Assembly (NCBI RefSeq): GCF_000307225.1
Contig: NZ_HE978617.1
Span: 446,238 to 510,237 of the forward strand
Reading direction: 5' to 3'
DNA: 64,000 nt
Source of the DNA: Anaerococcus vaginalis
GTDB lineage: Bacteria > Bacillota > Clostridia > Tissierellales > Peptoniphilaceae
The position numbers and the translations under genes were made by a program. Below, in pieces: positions 36,301 to 45,391 of this stretch; positions within the stretch are counted from its first letter, which is position 1; every line of letters begins with the position of its first letter. Under the pieces are notes generated by a model. The model searched no databases and was not told the origin of the DNA. It saw only the letters and a program-made list of their open reading frames with translations.

Positions 36301-39300
36301 AATTGTAAAATAATCTCCAGCTTTTACTGCGATTTTTGGATCAATCTTAAATCTCAAATTGGCGAGCATACCCTCGGCATTGTTTGGATAGACAACGTCT
36401 TTTCTTCTTGGATTTTCTGTTGATACAAGTTCTTGTTGATTTCCATCGAAGGTAATTGATTTTGATATATCATCTTTTCTTGATGGAGTTTCTCCCCAAT
36501 CTCCACCGCCTAGGGCTATTAATTTTTTCTTGGTATCTAGGATGTAACCTTCTTTGGTTTTTGTTTCTTTTAACCAATAATAACCATAAGGTAGATCTTT
36601 AAAGACTATTTTACCCTTAGAATCTGTTGTATATGTTCCTCCGACTTGAGTTTCTGTTGCATCTGTCTTGTGAAGGGTGTATTGAATATATTCTAGTGGA
36701 TCATCTTTTTCATCGACCTTGGTTAGACTAAATTCACCCTTTCCAGATTTTTCGTTTACGATTTTGGCAACGTCATTTTTATTTTCATTTGTAAGTTCGG
36801 TTTCGATGATTCTTCCATCTTTATCTTTTTGGTCCATATATACTTTTCCGTCAACTACTCTGAATTTTTTGACTGGACCTTGAACTTGCATATATTTTTT
36901 GCCCGGTTCGTATTCTGGAGCTTCTGGTTCTATTACTCTGTAATATCCATCGGTTAGGTTACTTATTTTGAACTTACCATGTTCATCTGATTCGTATTTT
37001 TTCGCAAAGGCTTCTGGGGTTACTATTGTACTATTTTCATAGAATATAGTTTTCCTCTCACCATTTACAAATCTTTCGATATAGTAGTCTATTCCATCTC
37101 CATTCCTATTTGGTTGAGATTTTATAAACTCATTATCTTTTGTCAATGGATAGTAACCTTGGTTTTCCTTGTTTATATCTTTTGGGTCTTGTTTTTCTAG
37201 GTAGAATTTTACGCCCTTTAGTGGTTTTTCGTCCTTTCCATCCTTGCCGACTTTAGTAAATTCTATTTCGGTTTTGTTGTTGATGATTTTAAAGTTTGAT
37301 GTTCCATGAAAGGTTCCAATGTTTAATCCTCCACCTATATAGTCGCCCATTTCGGTAATATTTTGACCATCTTCATTTTGAAGTGGCTTGCCATCTTCTC
37401 CTATTACTGCAAGAAGGGTTGCTACAAATTTCTGATATTCTGCAATCCAATTGAACCTTAATTTATATTTGTTTTTAGTTTTTACATAGCCATCTGGGGC
37501 TTCAACTTCTTCCAAAATATAAACTTTATTTAATTGGATTCCGTCAACGTGAATATCATACGACTTATCATTTTCGTTCAAATCGATAGTTTTGTAATAA
37601 ACTTTTGTATCTGTATTTGTTTTATCTTCTGGGTCGGCGTAAATTTTAAAACTTAATTTTCCTTTTGTGATTGGATAGTAGCTTGGATAACCCTTACTTC
37701 TATCAATAAATCCTTTGGATATTGGGAAAACATATGGTCTTTCTTTGTTGTTTACGTAGAAAGTTCCGTCATTATCGGTATCAAGTTCACTTCTGCCCTT
37801 TCTTGTCAAAAGGTAAGAAAAAGTGGTCGTGCCTATATATGATGTTGTTACACCGTCTGCTTGTTTTAGTTCGAATAATTGTTTTTCAAGTTTTCCATTT
37901 ACTTCTCGAATTTTTATAACAATTTTTCTATCCATCGGCTCATAGCCTTCTGGGGCTTGGCTTTCGCTTAAAAGATAAAGTCCCTTGGTCAAGTCTTTGA
38001 TTTCAAAAATACCCGTATCACTCGATACATTGTACGGCGCGACATTTCCAATTTTTCCTTTTTCTATAAGCTCCATATCATCTGGATTGTCGCTTACTTT
38101 TACCAGCATAAAGGAAACATCTTTTGTTATTAGTCTTGATTTTTCATAGTTGGTAATTTTCTTCCACTTCAAATTAGTTGTTGTTTTTGTATTTTTGATT
38201 TGGTGAGAAAATTCTTTATCTCCTTTAAGTTCTATGAAATTTGAATTTGTTTTGAAATTATTTGCGGTGTATTTTTTGTAATAACTATTTTGATCCTTAG
38301 GGTCGTTTTCATATTTTTTGTAATATGAGTCTTCAAAGTCCTTATCATATTTTAGGTGTAGACCGTCTTTATCTTTTTCTACTTTAAGTATCCACCTAAA
38401 TTGTTTTGAGTCGCTCTTGTAGCCTTCTGGTATAGAAACTTCTTCAAGTTCGTAAATTCCTTCACTAAGTTTTTGGAAACTTACCTCACCATCTGATTGA
38501 GAACGGACAGTTTGGTTGAATTTACCAGTTGCCGATGTAATTCCATCAGGTCTAACTTTTTTGTCCTCCTCAGTCGGATTTTGTCCATTTACCTTAATTA
38601 AATCTCCCTTATCATCATATTCATAAGTCTTCTTATCATGGGTGAACTTTCTTACAAGACCACTTTCATCATATTCTGTAATCTTTCCGAAATTTATATA
38701 TTTTTTTAATTTTCCGGAATTGTAATATTCGTATGCCTTTGTTTTATTATCTTCATCTATTGATTTTCTGACTTTTTTGATATTAAATAGGGCATCTTTT
38801 AGGGCTTTGCCATCTTGATCTGTTTTTTTGAAATGAACATCAATTTTTTCAAAGTTTGCAACTCTAATATCGGCTGGGTTGCCATTATCGTCAAGCTTTG
38901 GAGTTAAATTTTCTCCGTCTATGGTGTATCTAATTGATTTGTAATCTTTTTCAAATACAATTTTAAGCTTGTGGGTATGTGAGTCTTGGACAACTTCAAA
39001 ATACCATGGATCTGGTTTTTCAAATTTTTCTATAGCCCATGTTTCTTGAAGTTTGTAATGACCAACTCCTAGCTTTTCAAATTCAAAGCCATTTGAACCA
39101 TAGTGGGTAATTTCCTTTTCATAACCATCCTTGATTTTCTTATGATTCTCGTCAACTTGGGTTACTTTAAAGGCAGCAGTGTTAATTGGAACTTCTTCGC
39201 CCTTTTCATTTGCTTTTGCATTTATCTTTTTGAAATTAAAGTCGATGTAGTTTTTCTTGTTGTAGACGCTTACAAGTTTTCCTGTATCCGATTTTTCAAA

Positions 39301-42300
39301 AAGCTCTTTTACTTCTCTAGCATCTTTTACTTCATGGTAGTTTTTGTCCTTGCCAAGCTTGTAGGCTTTTACTTCTTGCTTCCAAGCACCCTTAGTATCT
39401 TCTTTGAAAGTTACAAGGAAGTAGGCATCAAGTGGAGCGAAGCCCTCTTTTGGCTTATGTTCTTCTAGGATATAGGTTCCTTCTTCGATGTTGGTAAATT
39501 CTACGCCGAGCTTCTCATCCGACTTAGCTATGGCATAACCCTTCTTGTCATCAAAAGGTTTAATCCTCATCGCATCTAATTGTTCTTTTGATAAGGCCTT
39601 GCCCTTTGAATCAGTTTTTGCTTCAGGTTCGTACATAGCCTTGCCATTCATATCAAAATACACACTACCATCTTTGTTAGTTTTAGCTTTTCTTAGACTA
39701 AATTCTGCTAAAGCTAAGTTTTGATAAGTTTCCTTATCTTTTTTCAAGAAACTGAAAGTAGTTCTGTTTTTATAGTTGGTAACCTGAGCATCGTTTATTC
39801 CTTGGTATGGGGCGTCTGGCCTTGCTGGGTTTGAACGTCCATCATCTGGAATAACTTTGATGTACTTGTTAAACTTGGAGTTTTCTGAACCAAGTCCTTC
39901 GATAGTAGTTCCGATTAGTTTTTGTTTTTCTTCATCCGTTACATTATCTTTGTTGAAAGAATCATTTGCCGTAAAGGTGTGTGTGAAGTAGAAGTTGATA
40001 CCCATGTAGTCAGCACCTCTTGGGTTTCTGCCTTCATATACAAAAACTTGGAAGTACCATTTCATTGGCTTACCTTCATCATCTACTGGCATCCTATAAG
40101 TTCCATCTGGGGCTCTTACTTCTGTTAATTCATAAATACCTGGGGTCAATTCTCTAAAATAGTTATCGCCCGGCTCACCAGTTGCTTCTGATACACCATC
40201 GTATTTTTCATCAAAGTAAATCGGATCTTTATCTGCTAATTTACCAGATTTTTCAACTCTTCCACTTGGTTTGCCATTTGAATCGAGAATATCTTTCCAC
40301 AAAGACCTATCACCATTTAAAATCTTACGAGCCTTAAATTGTGAACCTGTTAGAGCACCCTTATTTTCATTTACCTTGGTAATTCTCAAAGGAATTCTAA
40401 AACTAGATTCGTCTTTGTTGAAAATTTCCATCAAGTTACCATTGGAAATTGTCATAATTTTTAGGTCATTTTGTCCTTGTCTTTTTTGAGGATTTGATAA
40501 ATCGACATCGATTATTGATGTGGTTTCTGTTCCCCACAAGCTTGCATTTGATTCATATCTTTTATATTCAAGTCTGTATTTTTTGCTTGCGTCAAGATTT
40601 TTGAAAGTTAAGTTACCCTTAAATGGAGCATCTAGTTCTTTTCCCACTGGTAGCCATGATTCTGGCATAAATCCGTTATCTTCTTTTACATAAAGTTGAA
40701 TCCTACCAGCCCAACCTTTGGAAGGTGGGTTGCCATCATAATTTCCGTCTTTTTGGTTGGAGTAGATAAAGTCTGTCTTTAAGTCTACATTTCCTTTTGG
40801 AATTGGTTTAAATGTTGCATCAACTGTAACATCTGAATTTGGCATTTTAAATGTCCAATATTCTTTATTTTCATTTAAAGTTCTTGTTTGTGGAATTTTA
40901 CTTGTAGGTACAAATTTTCCATCTGTATCTTTTTTTACAGTTAAACTTTCCAATTTATAGGAATCATTTGGACTTATAGTTAATTTTACAGGAGCTCCAA
41001 GAGAAATATCTGAGCTTGGACTTGCACTTACGTTTCCATTTTGTGTAGGATTTATTGTTACCCTGTATTTTTCTTTTTGTTGTGTATTATTATCCTTTAA
41101 TGTTACTAGTCTATTAGGATCAAGTTTTACTTCTTCGCTATTTTCATCTGGCTTATAAGACATTTTTTCATGGATAACATAATTTCTCTTATTTTTTGCC
41201 GTTGATTTTAAAGAAATTTTATAATTAATTTCTAAATTTTCTCCAACTTCTAAGCTGATATTTCTATTTATAGAATTTTCTATAGGATTTGTTTGGTTTT
41301 CTTCTACATTTCCATTTTTCTTTATAGAATATGACTTTAATTTAACATTAGGATTTGTAGAGATATTGATAGATCCATTTGTTAGTAGGGATTCTTCCTT
41401 GCCAGTTGATGCGAAGTTAGCACTATTATTTAGGATTGAATCTAACAAGTCTTTTTGAACATAAGGAGCAAATTCTCTTGCTTTCCTATTTCCCTTATTA
41501 ATAAGAATATATTTTAAAGTTCGATCAAAGCTATTAAATTCTGAATTATTAGAAATATAAGTTTTAAATTCTGTACCCTTTGGTTTAAAATCTGTATTTG
41601 TTTGGTCTACATGAGTATAGACTCTCTTATATCCTTTTTCTTTAAAAGCCCTCATAGCTTCAAATTGATCGAAGCTTTCAGCCCACAAATCAGGCTTTTG
41701 AGCATCGTTAGAGTTGAAGTTAGCAAAGTTTATAACGTATTTGGTGTCATAATCTTCACTAGTTAAGTTTGCTAGATTAGAATTAACTACATTTTTTAAC
41801 TTGTCGCCACCATCAACTATTCCACCATTTCTCCTATCGATTCCAACTTTTGACAAATAATCTTTTACAGTTACATTTTCTTCTGTTAGGTCAAATTGAT
41901 TTTCAAATTGACGTGGTTTTAATGAAAGCATTTTATATGAATATTCACTAGCATTATCTAAATTTTTGATATTTGTCTTGGCTCGTAAAACTTTATTATA
42001 CTTATTATTGTTTCCAGAGTATTCTATTATTGATAGGTAAACTTCAGCTCCCTCAGTGTTAGCTTTTGCTCTTAGGTCTGTGATAAATTTGTTGATATTA
42101 TTATCAAGATTATTTAATTTGTTTGAATAATCCCATGACCTATCGATCATTAGTACCCAGTGAGATTTATTTTTGCCGATTTTTTTAGTTTTTGGTGTGA
42201 TTTTTACTGTAATATCACGAGAACCATTACTTGTATCGACTGCACTTGCACTTACTCTTATATTTGCATTAGTTGAATCTATATTATAAGGTTGGACTTC

Positions 42301-45300
42301 TTGAAGTTCTGGCCTTGATGTTTGTTGTGCCATTAGTTTATTAAATTGTAGAGGTTGTGATATATTTAGTCCTGACATTTTATATCTTGGACTTTCCATT
42401 GAATAAATTACTTCTCTTGAGCCTGTGCTTGAGTTTGGTTTCTTCCTATATTTTTTAACCACTCCAAATTTATCTACATGGATGTACCACTTGCCCGGAT
42501 CTTTTTCGTATCCTGCAGGACCTCTGTATTCTTCAAGAACATAATTTCCTGGTTTTAATTGGTCGAAGGTTACTATACCTTGGTTAGGTGGAAGTTTATT
42601 TGGATCTTTTCCTTTTTGTCCACCATGTCCATCATCTTCTGTAATAGGCTCACCCGGTGTTACTTTTTGTATATATTCCTTGGCGTATTTTTTGCCTGGG
42701 TCTTTGTAGATGATGTCATAATTTTCATCTGCCGTATAAAGTCTAAAGTAGGCACGTCTTAGACCTACCTTTATTGGATTGCCATTTTCATCATTAAATC
42801 CTATGGCATTACCAATTTTTCTAATTGAAAATTCTCCAAGTTTTGCAGTTTTTTCGTAGTCGATTACCCCATAAAATAGAGAGTGTTCATTGGTAAAAGC
42901 ATTAGGGTTAGGGTCTCTAACTATAACTTTCATAAAGCCTTCGTTAGCTATGGCTTCTGCCTCAACTTTAAGTAAAATCGAACTTGCAGTCTTGTAGCCT
43001 TTTGGAGGATTTTTTTCTTTTAGAACATAGTAACCACCGAATTCTAGGTCTTGAAGCTCGAAAGAATAATCGTACTTCTTTTCTTTAAAGACTCTTGGAT
43101 TATTTGTTCCGACCTTATTTATGTTTTGAACTATTGGGTGTTTATTTAATGGTTTATTATCAACTATTGCTCCGTAATAGTCAGCTTTATAAATATTAAA
43201 TTCTATCGGATTTCCATTTTCATCTAGGAGTTTTTTATCATTTACTTTTGTCGGTTTTTCTCCATCTTTTCCTGATGATAGGTATTTATCAAAAGGAATC
43301 GAGATTTTTCTTGCTTCGTTTCCTATTTGGAAGGCTTCTACTTTTTTATCTCCACTTATAATTTTATCCAAAGGGACTTCCTCAAGATTTTTATCTTGGA
43401 GATTTTCTTCTTTTGAAACTTCGTAGAGTTTATATTCAAGCTCTCCCTTATTTTTTCCTTCTTTAATTTCTTTTACAACAAGTTTCCAACCATATAATTT
43501 TGTTTTGGCATAGCCTTTTGGAGCTTGGAGCTCTTCTAGTAAATATTCTCCAGCTTTTAGATTGTCAAAAGTTATATATCCTCCACCTGTTGCATTTTGA
43601 CCATCAACTTTTTTATTACTTGGTTTTGTCCTAGATGTGTAGCCTTCTTTTAGATAGAAATCTCCATCAATTAGTTTCAAAGACATCAACCTAAATTTTG
43701 CATCATTTAAACCCAAGTGTTCATGTTCTGTATCAAGGACATACTCTTTCCTGACTTTTCTAAATTTAATTTCGGTCTTTTTTGTTTTGTTTTTAATTAC
43801 AGTTTTTCCATCTTCTGTTTCTGTTGGCTTATTATCTCCAACAAAGTAAAGATTGACCTTGCTTTTTTCACCTGTTTGGTTTTCTTTTTTTGCTTGGATA
43901 ATATATTTTGGAGCTTTTTCGTATCCTTCTGGAACTGTAGTTTCTTCTAGGATGAAAAATCCTTCTGGAATTTGATCAAATTTGAAATATCCAATATCTC
44001 CCTTTGAAGATTGATTATATTTAGGGTCATAGTTTGGATTTTCTAATTGATTTTTTGCTTCTTCTAGGGAAGATGCTTTGATTTTTCTTAGGCTAAATTC
44101 TGCTCCGTCCAATCTTCCAAATTTATTTTTCTTTATAAATTCTAATTTTCCGAGGTTGTCTTGGATATTTGTTACACTTAGTTTGATTTGTTTATTGTCA
44201 ATCGTAACTAGATCCTTGTTTTCGGCAGATTTTGGGACAGTATTTTCATCAAGACTTACTACGGTTTTAAAACCATCATTTACATGGATTTCTGGCAACT
44301 CTTTAAATTCGTAGGATCCATCATCAGGATTTATTTCTTTTCTTTCGACTTTGATACTAAAGTCCTTGATCGCTTCATATCCTTCTGGGGCTTTTTCACG
44401 AACTCTGTATGTTCCTGGTTTTAGGTAGAGTTTGTGATTATTTTCATCGTCTTTTGATTGCCAAGTTGTTTTCTCACCTGTATAGATATTTGTAAAGGTA
44501 AAAGTTGCACCAGCTAATTTTTTCCCTTTTTCATCGAATTTGTCGATTTCTATAGGATCTATTACTCTTCCTGTGATCAGTTCTTGGTATTTTCCTTCGT
44601 TGGTATGGCTATAGAAAACTAATTTTACTGAGTTCGCTTTTTCTTCTGACCAGTCGGAATTAGCCTTGTAAGAATTTATTACCTTAGTTAAAAGATTTTG
44701 AGCTTGGTCAGTTTGCATATTTTTTACTGGTGGATAATCTTTAATTAAATCTTCATCATCCTTTAATTTTCTAAGACCATTTGGAAGAACTCTACTTTGA
44801 TCTTTTCCTTTAAATTGTCCATCCCATCCAGTTTTTGGATAAGGTTGACGCCTACCTGAAAGGGTGTGATTGTGTTTCCAGCTCTCATCATTGTAGTTTG
44901 ATGGAGTTGTGAAATATTCATCATAAATACTATTACCATCAGTGTAGTGGTGGATTACTTTTTGAATCATAGCAGATTCGATAAGCCTGTGCATTTGTTT
45001 ATTATTATTTTCTGATGGATATTCTTTTTTAACTTCTTCTGCATAATAGAAAATTCTTTTCATCAAATCTTCCATAGCAGCGCCTTGAGATTTTTTTCCA
45101 CCTGGGTTTAGGCTAACTCCATCATAAGTACCATTATTATTAAGGTAATAAGTTAGTTTGAAATTTTTATTTTTATCCTTGTTGCTACTATTTATGTTTT
45201 CATTTAACCTAGATATCAAATAATCACCTGTTGGATTTTCGTGAATATCTAGGAAGATTCCCTTTTTACCCTTGTGGGCTGGATCAGGAAGTCCAGAGTT

Positions 45301-45369
45301 GAAACAGTGAACCATATCAAAGTTTTTGTTGATACGCATAACTGGATATGGATTTTCTGTGTACATCAA
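33373..45369 (-). CDS. Giant Cna-B/SpaA adhesin, main part (thioester, about 16 Cna-B, vWA, LPXTG-type anchor)
   Basis: 3,998 codons from the first in-frame start (TTG 45369), probably the 3' portion of a gene beginning at 48038. Order by residue: thioester domain with Cys22 (VHCFNSG) and Gln136 (MIQKVIHHYTDG); five Cna-B modules; von Willebrand A-like domain near 1070-1400 (VLMIDRSWDYSNKL); InlB-like repeat near 1437-1520; eight Cna-B modules; Sdr/Cna-type Ig adhesin region near 3000-3300 (LRFKIDPKIAVKAGDYFTIK); three more Cna-B; sorting signal YPKTGG, helix and FKRKDKLIV. I counted 16 E-box-like motifs (for example YLLEELQAPKGYAK). Inferred role: a covalently anchored tip adhesin or very long stalk using isopeptide-stiffened modules, attached to the wall or pilus by the island's sortases. 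TTG 45369 has no good ribosome site. Confidence 0.9.
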   Translation of the reverse strand: MMYTENPYPVMRINKNFDMVHCFNSGLPDPAHKGKKGIFLDIHENPTGDYLISRLNENINSSNKDKNKNFKLTYYLNNNGTYDGVSLNPGGKKSQGAAMEDLMKRIFYYAEEVKKEYPSENNNKQMHRLIESAMIQKVIHHYTDGNSIYDEYFTTPSNYNDESWKHNHTLSGRRQPYPKTGWDGQFKGKDQSRVLPNGLRKLKDDEDLIKDYPPVKNMQTDQAQNLLTKVINSYKANSDWSEEKANSVKLVFYSHTNEGKYQELITGRVIDPIEIDKFDEKGKKLAGATFTFTNIYTGEKTTWQSKDDENNHKLYLKPGTYRVREKAPEGYEAIKDFSIKVERKEINPDDGSYEFKELPEIHVNDGFKTVVSLDENTVPKSAENKDLVTIDNKQIKLSVTNIQDNLGKLEFIKKNKFGRLDGAEFSLRKIKASSLEEAKNQLENPNYDPKYNQSSKGDIGYFKFDQIPEGFFILEETTVPEGYEKAPKYIIQAKKENQTGEKSKVNLYFVGDNKPTETEDGKTVIKNKTKKTEIKFRKVRKEYVLDTEHEHLGLNDAKFRLMSLKLIDGDFYLKEGYTSRTKPSNKKVDGQNATGGGYITFDNLKAGEYLLEELQAPKGYAKTKLYGWKLVVKEIKEGKNKGELEYKLYEVSKEENLQDKNLEEVPLDKIISGDKKVEAFQIGNEARKISIPFDKYLSSGKDGEKPTKVNDKKLLDENGNPIEFNIYKADYYGAIVDNKPLNKHPIVQNINKVGTNNPRVFKEKKYDYSFELQDLEFGGYYVLKEKNPPKGYKTASSILLKVEAEAIANEGFMKVIVRDPNPNAFTNEHSLFYGVIDYEKTAKLGEFSIRKIGNAIGFNDENGNPIKVGLRRAYFRLYTADENYDIIYKDPGKKYAKEYIQKVTPGEPITEDDGHGGQKGKDPNKLPPNQGIVTFDQLKPGNYVLEEYRGPAGYEKDPGKWYIHVDKFGVVKKYRKKPNSSTGSREVIYSMESPRYKMSGLNISQPLQFNKLMAQQTSRPELQEVQPYNIDSTNANIRVSASAVDTSNGSRDITVKITPKTKKIGKNKSHWVLMIDRSWDYSNKLNNLDNNINKFITDLRAKANTEGAEVYLSIIEYSGNNNKYNKVLRAKTNIKNLDNASEYSYKMLSLKPRQFENQFDLTEENVTVKDYLSKVGIDRRNGGIVDGGDKLKNVVNSNLANLTSEDYDTKYVINFANFNSNDAQKPDLWAESFDQFEAMRAFKEKGYKRVYTHVDQTNTDFKPKGTEFKTYISNNSEFNSFDRTLKYILINKGNRKAREFAPYVQKDLLDSILNNSANFASTGKEESLLTNGSINISTNPNVKLKSYSIKKNGNVEENQTNPIENSINRNISLEVGENLEINYKISLKSTAKNKRNYVIHEKMSYKPDENSEEVKLDPNRLVTLKDNNTQQKEKYRVTINPTQNGNVSASPSSDISLGAPVKLTISPNDSYKLESLTVKKDTDGKFVPTSKIPQTRTLNENKEYWTFKMPNSDVTVDATFKPIPKGNVDLKTDFIYSNQKDGNYDGNPPSKGWAGRIQLYVKEDNGFMPESWLPVGKELDAPFKGNLTFKNLDASKKYRLEYKRYESNASLWGTETTSIIDVDLSNPQKRQGQNDLKIMTISNGNLMEIFNKDESSFRIPLRITKVNENKGALTGSQFKARKILNGDRSLWKDILDSNGKPSGRVEKSGKLADKDPIYFDEKYDGVSEATGEPGDNYFRELTPGIYELTEVRAPDGTYRMPVDDEGKPMKWYFQVFVYEGRNPRGADYMGINFYFTHTFTANDSFNKDNVTDEEKQKLIGTTIEGLGSENSKFNKYIKVIPDDGRSNPARPDAPYQGINDAQVTNYKNRTTFSFLKKDKETYQNLALAEFSLRKAKTNKDGSVYFDMNGKAMYEPEAKTDSKGKALSKEQLDAMRIKPFDDKKGYAIAKSDEKLGVEFTNIEEGTYILEEHKPKEGFAPLDAYFLVTFKEDTKGAWKQEVKAYKLGKDKNYHEVKDAREVKELFEKSDTGKLVSVYNKKNYIDFNFKKINAKANEKGEEVPINTAAFKVTQVDENHKKIKDGYEKEITHYGSNGFEFEKLGVGHYKLQETWAIEKFEKPDPWYFEVVQDSHTHKLKIVFEKDYKSIRYTIDGENLTPKLDDNGNPADIRVANFEKIDVHFKKTDQDGKALKDALFNIKKVRKSIDEDNKTKAYEYYNSGKLKKYINFGKITEYDESGLVRKFTHDKKTYEYDDKGDLIKVNGQNPTEEDKKVRPDGITSATGKFNQTVRSQSDGEVSFQKLSEGIYELEEVSIPEGYKSDSKQFRWILKVEKDKDGLHLKYDKDFEDSYYKKYENDPKDQNSYYKKYTANNFKTNSNFIELKGDKEFSHQIKNTKTTTNLKWKKITNYEKSRLITKDVSFMLVKVSDNPDDMELIEKGKIGNVAPYNVSSDTGIFEIKDLTKGLYLLSESQAPEGYEPMDRKIVIKIREVNGKLEKQLFELKQADGVTTSYIGTTTFSYLLTRKGRSELDTDNDGTFYVNNKERPYVFPISKGFIDRSKGYPSYYPITKGKLSFKIYADPEDKTNTDTKVYYKTIDLNENDKSYDIHVDGIQLNKVYILEEVEAPDGYVKTKNKYKLRFNWIAEYQKFVATLLAVIGEDGKPLQNEDGQNITEMGDYIGGGLNIGTFHGTSNFKIINNKTEIEFTKVGKDGKDEKPLKGVKFYLEKQDPKDINKENQGYYPLTKDNEFIKSQPNRNGDGIDYYIERFVNGERKTIFYENSTIVTPEAFAKKYESDEHGKFKISNLTDGYYRVIEPEAPEYEPGKKYMQVQGPVKKFRVVDGKVYMDQKDKDGRIIETELTNENKNDVAKIVNEKSGKGEFSLTKVDEKDDPLEYIQYTLHKTDATETQVGGTYTTDSKGKIVFKDLPYGYYWLKETKTKEGYILDTKKKLIALGGGDWGETPSRKDDISKSITFDGNQQELVSTENPRRKDVVYPNNAEGMLANLRFKIDPKIAVKAGDYFTIKFSDNVDLDGIFRDNDGKGKNKDSQFDIIGPAGKLAEAKVNDDRRSITYTFTNYVNDYKPDFMSMIVQLFANRRKIDHSQDIRVTADVVDKNTNESKYHYSDSIKIDYRGQNEKGNYTGYQNPKVDISSYMLRLDPDNQTFTAIIYYNPWNKSLANKNITFTTDQDIMVDESLSVKTYMKDGKGSDESEWTQGDLPDSYDVDFNRNDLSLVTDSENKYDWKPTKIWKAVEEVGRNDDYDYWKYDYNYGYRYFKYVWKDNKDEKITRQINIPTRYLNERYPNNKSYVIEIKGKLKGKSANSLKTTAYYSNHNVYYNGRYWYSHTGSFETWSQFFNPGGLGEATKEIKLLNVKNKIEFAKVDGGVISNVVDQTAENPEKLKDLGLGNTLKGASFKLQIKDGNDFIDSSYGEKISDENGIFSWQGLKKGEYQVIETKTPDDDIYDLPEKPIANFEVDKDGNIVNIKPENNIIENYRKVKIKIRKTDQDGLGLQGAEFLLTPTSGQKDPTDPKKELQAKTLTSNKDGTIESDPLPKGKYTLEEKKAPKGYTKSDTIWELEVTKDGKIRWTNSFDDSKDQTKNLSITSYSGDSDKENLKSEILGIDTLAKTFRQKITIKAKPSELENARLILENPSANQKLTQANTKVRLVQVDKNTIKEKDDSSYTVEINNEQTPNLILRIKTPYMQKIKNNPQGSSTGQTSTTNNDDAEREYQFIVDMPYKDDTKIGAKVSYDIGTVDQNTGKLEFKKEDIKTTLYKYLSKPNFKIQTTNVDMKSYKGKYLDRDINLITTDVANIKNPDIYFKKVDADDDGKALSGAIFEIQRKNDKGYFIPIKENGEVFIPNGTNLKDKWTATSSSDEKIKGQFEFKNIPNGEYQVEETKAPEKYTLVEKIVFKFVVENGKIYYIDRKTNKISKIELTGNDKTKPNSDSNRILITNRKAEYPKTGGFGVWIGYTIIGLLVMLISVLTYFKRKDKLIV

Positions 45370-45391
45370 ATAATTTGTTCTAAGGTCAGAT

